64,000 nucleotides of DNA from a virus. How positions within the stretch are numbered: position 1 is the stretch's first letter; each line of letters opens with the position of its first letter. The DNA lies in IMG/VR virus record IMGVR_UViG_3300006117_000001, positions 1-64,000 of that record; one strand, 5' to 3'. Under the pieces are notes generated by a model. The model ran no database searches and was not told the DNA's origin. It was given only the letters and a program-made list of their open reading frames with translations. This document shows positions 17,815 through 26,408 of this stretch, in pieces. Position numbers and translations under genes: made by a program.

Positions 17815-20466
17815 TTAGAAAGTTCCGCCAAAAATACCGGTAGTTGCAGTCACTGTGGCCACGGAAACTGTTCCGCCTGTGATGTTCACGTTGTTCGCAT
17901 TTTGCGTTGACATCGTGCCAAGTCCAGTGATTGCCGTATTTGGTATTGTTGTATTGGCACTCATTGGCGACGTGCCGTTACCATAAACATAACCTGTTAA
18001 GGTTGATGCTCCTGTACCACCGTTAATAACAGGTAATATTCCTGTAACGCCAGTTGTTAATGGCAGGCCTGTTGCATTTGTTAATGTTACTGCCGTTGGC
18101 GTATCAAGGTTTGGCGCTGTTAATACTGGGTTTGATGCTCTTACAAAAACGCCACTTCCTGTGCCTGTATACTCTGCATTTGATAAATGGTAATACTCAT
18201 TTGCAGATCCACCCTGTAAACCACCAAGGCCATCATGCAAAGTTACTAATGGCGTTAATACATTAGATGAATACTGTGTGCCGTTATATGCAGCTGTTAC
18301 TACTGTATTTGCTGTTGAAGTGGTAAATCCAATACCGCCTAAAGAGTCAGTTGCGTTAATTGTAAACGCTGGCTGTGTAGTTTGTACTACATACAGACCA
18401 TAGTTAGGCGTAATATTAGTAATATTTGGTGATGTTATTCCAAACAAATTATGCCAAAGACTACCATTTACAGATGTCTCGTTTACGTAAGTAATCGGTA
18501 CGGCGATAGTAACAACTGTGTTAGAAGTCTTAGCCGTAATCTGGTAAAGACCCTGTGGTGTTTCTAAGTAATCTGCTACAGTGTTAGTGGCAGATGCTAC
18601 AGCTGTGCTGAAGAAAGAGGCAGATGCCGTTACTGTTCTAGAAGTTCCCGCGCCGCTTGTTGTTAATGTTACACCTGTTGCAGACGATGGTGTAATTTGA
18701 TATGTATTTCTAGTAAAGGTGGTGGTTCTTCCACCTGCGGTAGAGTTAACACCAATGTAAATATCAAACGTCCATTGACCTGCATCTAATACTGTTCTTC
18801 CTAATGGTGCAGATTGTAAACCAATTGCAGCAACAGTATTTGCATTAGGATTGGACGACGCTGTCTGTGTACCACCTGCGGTTACTGGAGTTGTTGCTAA
18901 TGTAATGATTGGTAGGGTATTATTTGTTCCCGTACCAGTTATCAGTGGTGTAGCATTCCAAAAACTAATGCCTTGACCAGCACTACCACTTGGATTATTT
19001 GATACGTTTACCCAGTTAGATCCATTCCACCCTAATAGCTGACCCAACACGGGTCCGCTTACGTTTACATCAGTTAGGTTTGTTAACGGGAATGATCCAG
19101 ATCCGCCCAAACTGATTGACGTGCCACCAACAGTGATAGCGCTGTTTGTCAATCCACTATTTGGGATAGTTGTGTTAATTGCACTAGCAGGAATGCTAAT
19201 TGTGTCGTTTACTATTGAAGTAATCTGACCCTGTGCATTTACAGTAATCTGTGGAGTTTGGCTTGGTGATCCGTACGCTCCAGGGGTTACTGCGGTATTT
19301 GCTAACGCTATTGTAACTGGTGTAGAACCGTTGTAGCTTGTGCCAGACAGTCCTGTACCAATTGTTAATGCGTTTGTTGCTGTGGCTGTAACTGTTGTCG
19401 AGCCGCCCAAACTGACACTATTACCGTTAATAGTGATCGAACTGTTTGAAAGTTGGCTATTACTGATATTGCTTAATGTGCCGCCTAATGTTAGGCTGCC
19501 TGTAGTTGTTACTGTGCCAGTAAGCGTGATACCGTTTACTGAGCCAGTTCCGGATACTGATGTTACAGAACCGCTACCCTTATTGTTAAAGGTGTTCCAA
19601 TCTGTGCTTGTCAAATAGCCGTTGACAGAAGCACTTGCAGCGGCCATACTAATTGTCGGCGTTGCGCCGCCAGATGAAACAACTGGCGCTGTACCAGATA
19701 CGCTTGTCACTGTACCAACGTTGATCGAGCCGCCTAGGCTGGTTGGTGTGCCATTAATTGTGATAGCACTGTTCGCCAACTGGGCATTTGAAATGGTGCC
19801 ACTGAGATCCGTTGTGGGGATCGTAGCCGAACCAGTAATTGCGCTGGTTCCATTACCTTTCAAATAACCGGTTAGGGTTACAGCTCCCGTCCCGCCGCTT
19901 GCCACACCCAACGTACCAGCCAGGGTTACTGCGCCAGTGGTTGAGGTAGACGGTGTTAGTCCAGATAAAGATGTTTGAAAAGATGTTACGCCAATTACTG
20001 GTACATTTTCCCAGCTGGTGTCGTAATCTGCATTACTTACTTTATACAGAATTTGGCCAGTTGTTCCACCAATCGGTACACCAGCTCCGGGAATACCTTG
20101 AGGGCCTTGTGGGCCTGTAGCACCAGTTGCGCCGGTAGCGCCGGTAGCGCCTGTTGCACCTTGGATGCCCTGATCGCCGCGTGGAATGACAAACTCTAAG
20201 TAGGCGTCGTTAATCGAGCCTGCGTTGGTGACACTCGCATTCGTCCCGGGTAGGCCTGTTGTGGTCGAGTAGACCTGAATTGTGGCTGCATAGCCACGTG
20301 GGCCTTGGGGGCCAATCGGACCTTGTGGGCCTGCTGGACCGCCTAGATTGGCAATAGCTTGCAGTTGAGTCTGTTTAGTGACCCCATTTTGCACGATAAC
20401 CGATAGCTCATTGCCAGTGAGTGGCCCTGTTGCTACTGGTAGTTGTGATATGCTCTGATTGGCCAT
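17815..20466 (-). CDS. Large tail fibre with two short collagen-like stretches, ends GGTF
   Basis: 883 residues. N-terminal anchor SISQLPVATGPLTGNELSVI (a common attachment motif), collagen-like GPAGPQGPIGPQGPRG at about 44 and another at about 103-130, then NGGTG/ISNAQLANSAITINGTP repeats every 60-70 residues forming a long shaft, and the end IFGGTF. No enzymatic domain seen. Largest fibre gene, upstream of the smaller fibre genes in the operon. Confidence 0.85.
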   Translation of the reverse strand: MANQSISQLPVATGPLTGNELSVIVQNGVTKQTQLQAIANLGGPAGPQGPIGPQGPRGYAATIQVYSTTTGLPGTNASVTNAGSINDAYLEFVIPRGDQGIQGATGATGATGATGATGPQGPQGIPGAGVPIGGTTGQILYKVSNADYDTSWENVPVIGVTSFQTSLSGLTPSTSTTGAVTLAGTLGVASGGTGAVTLTGYLKGNGTSAITGSATIPTTDLSGTISNAQLANSAITINGTPTSLGGSINVGTVTSVSGTAPVVSSGGATPTISMAAASASVNGYLTSTDWNTFNNKGSGSVTSVSGTGSVNGITLTGTVTTTGSLTLGGTLSNISNSQLSNSSITINGNSVSLGGSTTVTATATNALTIGTGLSGTSYNGSTPVTIALANTAVTPGAYGSPSQTPQITVNAQGQITSIVNDTISIPASAINTTIPNSGLTNSAITVGGTSISLGGSGSFPLTNLTDVNVSGPVLGQLLGWNGSNWVNVSNNPSGSAGQGISFWNATPLITGTGTNNTLPIITLATTPVTAGGTQTASSNPNANTVAAIGLQSAPLGRTVLDAGQWTFDIYIGVNSTAGGRTTTFTRNTYQITPSSATGVTLTTSGAGTSRTVTASASFFSTAVASATNTVADYLETPQGLYQITAKTSNTVVTIAVPITYVNETSVNGSLWHNLFGITSPNITNITPNYGLYVVQTTQPAFTINATDSLGGIGFTTSTANTVVTAAYNGTQYSSNVLTPLVTLHDGLGGLQGGSANEYYHLSNAEYTGTGSGVFVRASNPVLTAPNLDTPTAVTLTNATGLPLTTGVTGILPVINGGTGASTLTGYVYGNGTSPMSANTTIPNTAITGLGTMSTQNANNVNITGGTVSVATVTATTGIFGGTF

Positions 20467-20470
20467 TTTA

Positions 20471-20812
20471 TTATTCTGTTATGTTGCCTGATTCACCAGC
20501 GGTTGTGGCCTGCTCTGGAGTCTGAGTAACAAAAAACTCATTACCGTTCAACGGTCCTGTGTTTAGTAAGTTACCACCAATTGGGCCTGTTGCAACCGAT
20601 ACATCTGGGCGGGGGAAACGCAACGCAATATTCTCTGTTTGACGCGCTGGCAAACGCCAAGGGTCAAAATTATCCTTATCGTCCTTACAAACCCGCATAC
20701 CGGGAAAGTTTGGATCGGGCATTAATTCTGTATAGGCAAACTTACGGGAGCATCTGTCGCATATTGCTACAGATAATACGCTGTTACCCCGAGTATCGAG
20801 GTATACTGGCAT
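20471..20812 (-). CDS. Zinc-ribbon-like protein with fibre anchor motif
   Basis: 113 residues. CDRC at 18-21 and a later Cys (RVCKDDKD) suggest a partial metal site; then NFDPWRLPARQTENIALRFP, a motif common in environmental phage proteins. Its C-terminal TGPLNGNEFFVTQTP repeats the TGPLTGNELSVI motif at the N-terminus of the next fibre, suggesting shared docking. Overlaps upstream gene by one base. Confidence 0.7.
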   Translation of the reverse strand: MPVYLDTRGNSVLSVAICDRCSRKFAYTELMPDPNFPGMRVCKDDKDNFDPWRLPARQTENIALRFPRPDVSVATGPIGGNLLNTGPLNGNEFFVTQTPEQATTAGESGNITE

Positions 20813-21117
20813 TATATGCCTCCGGATTGGATTACTGTAAGCGTATCACCCTGTGTAGCACCAGACAGACGAATAGCACGATATGGCTGTGTTAAATATG
20901 TTGCTGTGTTTGGTGCTGATGCTGGAGCTGAAATCCAGTTAAACGATGGGGCAATATACTGACCCGTTGTGCTAACTGGAAATGGATTGGTTGTGGTAAC
21001 CTGAACAGTTCCAGAACCCGAGTTTGCATAGTTTACCTGAAACGGGGAAATATATTGGTCGAGCACAACTGGGGGTGTTGCCCCAGTGTTATCGGCCGTT
21101 ACAATTATTTCACGCAT
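20812..21117 (-). CDS. Small beta-rich structural protein
   Basis: 101 residues (MREIIVTADNTGATPPVVLD). All-beta, no charged clusters; ends DTLTVIQSGGI like the 17485 protein. Probably part of the virion; the family is not recognised. Confidence 0.6.
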   Translation of the reverse strand: MREIIVTADNTGATPPVVLDQYISPFQVNYANSGSGTVQVTTTNPFPVSTTGQYIAPSFNWISAPASAPNTATYLTQPYRAIRLSGATQGDTLTVIQSGGI

Positions 21118-21138
21118 GGTTACTCCCTAAGAGTTAAA

Positions 21139-21591
21139 TTAGGAGTTTGTTAAACCAGAACCGTATGGAGTAATTGTGCCGTTGATGTTACGTGGTGTGT
21201 AAGTTACGCTAAATGTACCAACTGCGCTTGCGCCAGCTGTATAGCTAACTGCTACGTCAGATGTACCAACGTTTGCCAAAAGGGCAACTGCAGCAGAACC
21301 TGAAGCAAAAGTGATTGTGTTTACACCAGCAGCGTCGGACAATGTGCCAACTGCTGTACCAGCAACGGTAACGTTTGTTGCACTAGGTGTGCCAGCCGCT
21401 GTAGTAACATAGTCACGTACGTTAGCGATGATTGAACCAGCTGGTAGTACAACAACTGTAGCTACGCCACCAACGATAGGGGCTTGTACTGTGCATTCTG
21501 CTGCGCCAGTGTTGTCTGGGGCGATTACGCCATTGTTTGTTGGGTTATTGCGCTTGTTGATGCGAATGGGCGCGGTAAATGTGGTTGACAT
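21139..21591 (-). CDS. Small beta-rich virion protein, first gene of the P3 operon
   Basis: 150 residues, Ala/Thr/Val-rich beta protein (VVLPAGSIIANVRDYVTTAA). The motif LPAGSII..V occurs in head decoration-type and stopper-like phage proteins. First gene after promoter P3 with a 92-nt leader, ahead of the fibre genes. Confidence 0.6.
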   Translation of the reverse strand: MSTTFTAPIRINKRNNPTNNGVIAPDNTGAAECTVQAPIVGGVATVVVLPAGSIIANVRDYVTTAAGTPSATNVTVAGTAVGTLSDAAGVNTITFASGSAAVALLANVGTSDVAVSYTAGASAVGTFSVTYTPRNINGTITPYGSGLTNS

Positions 21592-21691
21592 GTTCTGTTC
21601 CTTGGTCTCAGTGGGTATCCCAAGCTGTCTCTGAGTGCGTCCTGCCGGGAAGGGTCGGCGGTCAGAATGGGATTATTCTTCCTCATACTTA

Positions 21692-21720
21692 CTAATACGC
21701 AACGGGCAAAAAATCCGCCC
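21692..21720 (-). promoter_or_regulatory. Phage promoter P3: GGGCGG-N17-TATTAGT
   Basis: GCGTATTAGT at 21700-21691; TATTAG 21697-21692; GGGCGG 21720-21715; spacer 17. The -35 overlaps the stop codon of the HNH gene. Predicted +1 is G at 21684, leaving a leader of about 92 nt with small inverted repeats (CTCAG/CTGAG) before the gene at 21591. Confidence 0.75.
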
Positions 21721-22196
21721 TAAATTTGGTAGCTATTTGACTTTTTTACGTTATCTGTGCCAGGGATGACCCGCAGATTAGAAAACACATGTAAACCGGA
21801 CACTTTTTTGCCTTGTAGGGGAATAATGTGGTCAACATGGTGAATAATGCCAGTCTCGCGCGTGAGCATGGCTGCTAAAGAGTATTTGGCTTCGATCATA
21901 CGAAGCTCAGATTCTGTTAGCCATTTTGGAACTCTTTGTAATAATGCAGCTTGACGCTTACGAGTACGGGCTACTTTTTTATGTGGATTTGCTTTATCGT
22001 GTTTATTTAATCTGTTTAAATCTAAAGCTTTTACATCTGGTCTTTGTGATCTTTCATGTTTTTTAATTAATAAACATTCAACACAAGTTCTATTGCTTAA
22101 TAATTTTTCTGCAACATGGCCGTGTTTGCATGGTTCACCAGTGTAATATCTGGTTAACTTTTGCTCAATTGCCTGTTGTCGTGAAATTAATTTCAT
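21720..22196 (-). CDS. HNH homing endonuclease
   Basis: 158 residues from ATG 22196 (MKLISRQQAIEQKLTRYYTG); a longer frame to 22223 would start inside the capsid terminator. N-terminal zinc-binding CKHGH...CVEC motif, basic middle, then the HNH core HHVDHIIPLQGKKVSGLHVF with NLRVIPGTDNVKKSN. Typical free-standing homing endonuclease, inserted between the capsid gene and P3. TATAAT lies directly upstream of the ATG, so it may have its own promoter. Confidence 0.85.
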   Translation of the reverse strand: MKLISRQQAIEQKLTRYYTGEPCKHGHVAEKLLSNRTCVECLLIKKHERSQRPDVKALDLNRLNKHDKANPHKKVARTRKRQAALLQRVPKWLTESELRMIEAKYSLAAMLTRETGIIHHVDHIIPLQGKKVSGLHVFSNLRVIPGTDNVKKSNSYQI

Positions 22197-22212
22197 ACCA
22201 ATATTATACATG

Positions 22213-22243
22213 AAAACAGCCACTCTTGTGAAGTGGCTGTTTT
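22213..22243 (-). terminator. Rho-independent terminator after the major capsid gene
   Basis: Perfect 12-bp stem AAAACAGCCACT / AGTGGCTGTTTT with 7-base loop, ending in TTTT on the minus strand, 29 bp after the capsid stop. The A-run on the left makes it potentially bidirectional. Confidence 0.9.
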
Positions 22244-22271
22244 ACTATTTTACAACATTACTGGATTTGGA

Positions 22272-23189
22272 TTACAAGCCAGCTGTGCCGTAGATGTTGC
22301 GTGGATCGTGCCAACCTGTGCTGTAACGCTCAGTTGCTTTGTAGCGCATGCTATCTGTCTCAAAATCCCCCTCCATACTTTTTTCCATAGGACGACGCAT
22401 TACGAGCATCAAGCCATTTTCAGCATCAGTCTGAACCCACCAAGCTTTGCTAGAGGACAAACGTGTAACCACGTGCGTTCCTTTAGGCAACATGCCTGTT
22501 GATTTGATTGGGTTCAAATCATTGTCAGCTGTACCAGAACGGAGAACAGACTTCAGAATTACTTCTGACTGGAACTCGAGTGCTGGTGGAACAACTAACT
22601 GCTCAGCCTTCAAACGGATACGCTTACCGTTGTTGTCAACTGCTGAACGGATCTGAATGAGCATTTGCTCAACAGAAGTTTGGCTTAAAGCTGCAGCTGT
22701 TGAGAGCTGGTTGCTGTAAGTTGCGCCGTTAGCGATTGGGTGTGCTGTGTTGATCAATGTAACACCATCGCCACCTGTGTAGCCAGCTGTGAACGCAAAG
22801 TTCAACAAGTTAGCGCACAATGTTTCTTTGGTTTCAATCATAGATTGAGCCAAGTGCTTAGCGAATGTGCTACCGATACGGATGTGATCGCCGTCTTCCA
22901 TCAAAACTTTGGTCAAAGCGTATGCCAAGCCATAGATTTGGTAGATGAAACGGGTGATGTACAAAGTACCACCTTGATCGTAGCTAACTGGAGTGCCATC
23001 GGGCATTGCAGGAGCTGCGTTCATACCGAAGAGCATTACTTCTTCATGGTAGTTACGTGGGATACCTTGGATCTGTTCTACGAAACCTTTCCACTCGTCA
23101 GAGCGCTGTTCGTATACACCATCAAAGACTTCGTTGATAATCGGTTCGACTACCGCACGAAAGTCGGTACTGCGCATTGGGGTTGCCAT
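22272..23189 (-). CDS. Major capsid protein
   Basis: 305 residues, MATPMRSTDFRAVVEPIINE. N-terminal arm, then DEWKGFVEQIQGI, a Mu gpT-like capsid pattern (Mu-like major head subunit), ALTKVLMEDGDHIRIGSTFAKHL and LINTAHPIANGATYSN, a conserved capsid-type loop, then PPALEFQSEVILKS. No prohead protease target is visible. Followed by a strong terminator, expected for the most abundant virion protein; preceded by decoration-like and scaffold genes. Confidence 0.85.
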   Translation of the reverse strand: MATPMRSTDFRAVVEPIINEVFDGVYEQRSDEWKGFVEQIQGIPRNYHEEVMLFGMNAAPAMPDGTPVSYDQGGTLYITRFIYQIYGLAYALTKVLMEDGDHIRIGSTFAKHLAQSMIETKETLCANLLNFAFTAGYTGGDGVTLINTAHPIANGATYSNQLSTAAALSQTSVEQMLIQIRSAVDNNGKRIRLKAEQLVVPPALEFQSEVILKSVLRSGTADNDLNPIKSTGMLPKGTHVVTRLSSSKAWWVQTDAENGLMLVMRRPMEKSMEGDFETDSMRYKATERYSTGWHDPRNIYGTAGL

Positions 23190-23212
23190 GTTTTAGTCCT
23201 TTCTTTCGTTAA

Positions 23213-23875
23213 TTAAACCGAGATCGACGGAGCGACGATTTGGCTGTTAGCAATTTGAACTTGAACGATTGTGTAAGTGTCGCCCCAGGCATTTGTTTGA
23301 CCTGTTGGGTAAGCTACTTCACGTCCGAGTCCAACCACTTTAACTTGACCTTGAGCGCCGAGAGCTACAGATGTAGCTGCCAATGCTGTTGTCGAGAAAC
23401 CTGCGCCGCCGTTGCCGATTGAATAACCGGTTGTAGCATTGTTGGTTGCGTCAAAGTTATACTCTTGACCGATTGCTGTTGGGAGAACAGAACCGTTTAC
23501 TTGAGCTTCATAAACCATAGCTGGATCTGTGAAGAGCCAGAAAATGATTTGTGTAGAAGCATCTAATGTTGCTTTAGAAGCCCATTTAGCTACAGAGCGA
23601 CGACCTTGTGAGTCTGTGAACTCAACGCCATCAAATACGCCGAACATGCGGCCTGTTGCTGCTAAAGTAGGAGCTGGAATTAACTGACCAGAAGTGTTAA
23701 TTGCTACTGGTTGGTATTGGTAAAAAGCCTGACCTGTTGTAAGACCGTATGGTGCATTGTATGTGTTGTCAGTAGCAGCTTGGAAGCTGTTTGTGCCAAC
23801 AAATTGGGTTGCACGATCTAAACCACTTGGGTGGTAAGCTGGCTTCAGACCAAAAGGTTGGAATGTCGTAGACAT
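23213..23875 (-). CDS. Head decoration or capsid-associated protein
   Basis: 220 residues (MSTTFQPFGLKPAYHPSGLD). Contains GRMFGVFDGVEFTDSQGRRS and many small residues. This FGL.P.YHPSG start and the place between scaffold-side genes and capsid match head proteins of other environmental phages; a decoration or minor head role is inferred. Confidence 0.7.
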   Translation of the reverse strand: MSTTFQPFGLKPAYHPSGLDRATQFVGTNSFQAATDNTYNAPYGLTTGQAFYQYQPVAINTSGQLIPAPTLAATGRMFGVFDGVEFTDSQGRRSVAKWASKATLDASTQIIFWLFTDPAMVYEAQVNGSVLPTAIGQEYNFDATNNATTGYSIGNGGAGFSTTALAATSVALGAQGQVKVVGLGREVAYPTGQTNAWGDTYTIVQVQIANSQIVAPSISV

Positions 23876-23904
23876 CTATTTTATCCTTTGTGTTTTGAAG
23901 AATG

Positions 23905-24468
23905 TTAAGAGAAACGAATGTTTTTGTTATTCGCTTTTGCGGTTTCCTTTTCCATCTCCAAAAGCCCGCCTTCCAAGACTGAACGTCCGCCCTTATTACC
24001 CTGCGCAGTATCACGAACTTGTGACGTAATATTGCGTTGGTGCTCGAGAGGATCCTCGAGATGGAGCATGCGCATCACTTCTTGGTAAACGTCCTCTGGT
24101 AATTTGAAGAGAACCATTTCGTTACAACTAACACAGCCTTCAAACTTGCCCGAGCTCATCTTGCCTAGTCCTTCAAAGCCTATTCCTAATTCTGAGGCTT
24201 TAACTGGCTCATAACCCAATGCCATACGTTTGTCGATACTGTCGTAAGTATTGGTTGTTGACAACCAACATAAATGGAATCCAGGGATAATCCCGTTTTC
24301 CAATTCGGGCAACGCACTATTTGCCCACTTGTCTCTAAACGCTTCAAGGCGTTCACGACGTGCGATATCATCGGGAGCTGCAGTTAATGCTCGCTCCATT
24401 ACTTCTTGTGCTCGATCGGCTAAGCGATCATCTAAGTCACGTTTAATTCTTGTATTTGCCATTTTCAT
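23905..24468 (-). CDS. Conserved head-cluster protein of unknown function
   Basis: 187 residues. N-terminal charged helix (LDDRLADRAQEVMERAL), a centre with FHLCWLSTTNTYDSIDKRMA and GCVSCNEMVLFKLPEDVYQE, then a basic tail. Probably a head assembly or capsid-linked factor from position only. The first ATG (24468) is 3 bases after AAAGG and the second (24462) is 9 bases after, so translation may begin at MANTRIKR. Confidence 0.65.
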   Translation of the reverse strand: MKMANTRIKRDLDDRLADRAQEVMERALTAAPDDIARRERLEAFRDKWANSALPELENGIIPGFHLCWLSTTNTYDSIDKRMALGYEPVKASELGIGFEGLGKMSSGKFEGCVSCNEMVLFKLPEDVYQEVMRMLHLEDPLEHQRNITSQVRDTAQGNKGGRSVLEGGLLEMEKETAKANNKNIRFS

Positions 24469-25472
24469 TAACCTTTATTAGCACGATCGTACGATTGATA
24501 CGCACGAATCATTTTGTTTCGTTTTTCTACATCATCCCAAGCTCCAGCATCTTTAATTGCTTGAACACGATCACGACTTAACGTAATGGTGCCAGGCTTT
24601 GATGCTGATGCATTTGCCACACGGCTAGAAGCCGATGGGTTTGCACGTTTGCTTGAAGACCCTTTTGATGTATACCGATGTGGTAAACGAGTCGTTAAAC
24701 GACTATCTAGCTCATCCCAATACTCAGGATCAGAAGGATCCCAACCATCGGCTGCTAGTTCTTGGTCAACTACTTTGGCAATTCTACTATCTGTATCTCG
24801 AGCCTGCGGGTCATACCAAGAATTACGTTTTAGCCATTTTGTGGCATTTTGTTGAACCTCTGTTGTAACAGGATTCGGAACGTTTTGCTTAGGTGACTGT
24901 GCAGTCTCAACTTGTTGTTTCTTGTAATGCTGAACTTGTTGCAAACGCTGTTTAGCGTCTGTCAACTGCTCTAAATACTCTATTTGCGCTGCTGCGTCAT
25001 TAGCCTGAGCTGCTTTTAGCATCATCATTTTTGCATACTCAACTTTGGTGGCCTCGTCTTCGATGGCTTTATCAAGTTGTGCAAATTGGTAAGATGAAGC
25101 TGTATTTTCTACCGCAGCTAATCGTCTTGCTAATTCTTCATTACGTCGCTCAAGAGCACTAATTTTGTTTTTTGCAGAAATCTCACGCTGTCTCTTTAAT
25201 TCTTTTTTGAGTTTGCGTTCTTCTCTGCGGGCTTCACGGATTTGCTCTCGCTCTTCTTCCGTTTCGCCTTCGTTTGGCTCATCATCTTGCTCATTGCCGT
25301 GTTCATCATCATGATCTTCATCATGGGACTCTACATCGTCTTTAACTTTTTTCTTTTTGCCGCCGTCTGTTTCTTCATCAGCATCAGCAAGAGGATCTGG
25401 TACCATTTCAAGTGCTACCAGCGCACTTCCATCTTCTAGTTCCTTGACAGGAACATCTTTATTTTCTACCAT
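24468..25472 (-). CDS. Scaffolding protein candidate
   Basis: 334 residues. Very acidic N-terminus with Asp/Glu/His runs (ESHDEDHDDEHGNEQDD), a long central coiled coil (EREQIREARREERKLKKELK, then AQLDKAIEDEATKVEYAKMM), and a basic Ser-rich C-terminus. Acidic and coiled with a basic C-terminal capsid-binding end fits scaffolding proteins, as does its place between portal and capsid genes. Confidence 0.7.
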   Translation of the reverse strand: MVENKDVPVKELEDGSALVALEMVPDPLADADEETDGGKKKKVKDDVESHDEDHDDEHGNEQDDEPNEGETEEEREQIREARREERKLKKELKRQREISAKNKISALERRNEELARRLAAVENTASSYQFAQLDKAIEDEATKVEYAKMMMLKAAQANDAAAQIEYLEQLTDAKQRLQQVQHYKKQQVETAQSPKQNVPNPVTTEVQQNATKWLKRNSWYDPQARDTDSRIAKVVDQELAADGWDPSDPEYWDELDSRLTTRLPHRYTSKGSSSKRANPSASSRVANASASKPGTITLSRDRVQAIKDAGAWDDVEKRNKMIRAYQSYDRANKG

Positions 25473-25489
25473 ATTTACTTTCTACAAAG

Positions 25490-25930
25490 TTAGTCTACAA
25501 ACGCTTTCATTTTCTGCGCAGCCTCAAAAGACTTAATGCGAGAAATGACTTCACGTGCTTGGATTGTGATAAACACCACAGGGGCGCCTTCATCATCCGG
25601 ATTAACAACAAAACGATCACCACCGTACTTAATTGTTCTAACCAAATCGCCTTCTTTACACCACGGGCCTTCAATCCAAGGCTCAAGGTTATCTGGCGAC
25701 TTATATGCTAGAGGGCCAATTTGGCGTACTTTAGCTACAGTCTCATTGAAACGTAACGTTTGTTTGGTTTCATCTACTAGTATGATGCCACCTTTGCTAG
25801 TGTTCTTTTCTCGGCGTAACTGCACCAATACTCGGTCCCCAGCAACATCAATTCCAGGGTCAATCTCAGGAAAACATTCTAGTTCTGATCTTGTATCTGG
25901 CTCGTCCCTACTACTTAAATCAAATGCCAT
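25490..25930 (-). CDS. GroES-like co-chaperonin (Cpn10 / T4 gp31-like)
   Basis: 146 residues. After a 28-residue lead it matches Cpn10: GDRVLVQLRREKNTSKGGII (compare GDRV.VK..E.E..T.GGI.L), then AKVRQIGPLAY, a KEGDLVRTIKYGG segment and a beta end. GGIILVDETK corresponds to the mobile loop region that binds GroEL. Located in the head-assembly cluster, so it may help the host chaperonin fold the capsid protein, as gp31 does in T4. Family likeness is clear; function is inferred. Confidence 0.75.
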   Translation of the reverse strand: MAFDLSSRDEPDTRSELECFPEIDPGIDVAGDRVLVQLRREKNTSKGGIILVDETKQTLRFNETVAKVRQIGPLAYKSPDNLEPWIEGPWCKEGDLVRTIKYGGDRFVVNPDDEGAPVVFITIQAREVISRIKSFEAAQKMKAFVD

Positions 25931-25950
25931 CCGGCAATCTCCTATGATCT

Positions 25951-26142
25951 TTACAGATCTTCTTCGTCTTCCCTCAAAATTTCGTCAATAATGCCTAATA
26001 CTTCTTTAAAACCTTCAAATCGACCAACTAAACGCTGGTAATCATCAAAAGAGTTGACATTATTTCCAGCGGTGAGGGTTTCCGCCAATTTTGCCTGCTC
26101 ATCGCGCGTTCGCGCAATAATTTCAGAAATAAAGTCCTTCAT
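25951..26142 (-). CDS. Small helical protein, predicted leaderless
   Basis: 63 residues (MKDFISEIIARTRDEQAKLA...EDEEDL), a charged helical hairpin of a type common beside phage head genes. The ATG (26142) is exactly 7 bases past the TATTAG of P4, coinciding with the predicted transcription start, and no Shine-Dalgarno fits in between. Confidence 0.75.
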   Translation of the reverse strand: MKDFISEIIARTRDEQAKLAETLTAGNNVNSFDDYQRLVGRFEGFKEVLGIIDEILREDEEDL

Positions 26143-26149
26143 GTTTTCA

Positions 26150-26178
26150 CTAATACGCTAGCAGAAGAAAATCCGCCC
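26150..26178 (-). promoter_or_regulatory. Phage promoter P4: GGGCGG-N17-TATTAGT
   Basis: GCGTATTAGT at 26158-26149; TATTAG 26155-26150; GGGCGG 26178-26173; spacer 17. Predicted +1 at 26142 is the A of the ATG of the next gene. Confidence 0.8.
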
Positions 26179-26183
26179 TAAAA

Positions 26184-26408
26184 TTAGTAGAAATTTCCGC
26201 CGCCGATGTCATTTAAGTTCTTATCTGGTCCAACTTTAGAAGATTTAACCTTGTTTTGGTTTAAAACTGCGTTATTTGAACGCTTGCTGCCAGATGTTCC
26301 TTGGTCAATTGTTTTTTCGCCAGGTCCGCCAGCATTTCCTGGTGTTCCAGTCATTTTGTATGTCTTACGGAAACCTAATTCGCCGCCGTCTTGTGGGTTT
26401 TTTGCCAT
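26184..26408 (-). CDS. Small Gly/Lys-rich protein
   Basis: 74 residues (MAKNPQDGGELGFRKTYKMT), apparently disordered, ends DIGGGNFY. Overlaps the portal stop by one base. No family recognised; position suggests a small head or connector part. Confidence 0.65.
   Translation of the reverse strand: MAKNPQDGGELGFRKTYKMTGTPGNAGGPGEKTIDQGTSGSKRSNNAVLNQNKVKSSKVGPDKNLNDIGGGNFY

Noticed and set aside
12637-20466. Diversity-generating retroelement acting on fibre tips
   Set aside because: No reverse transcriptase gene and no template/variable repeat pair seen in the window.
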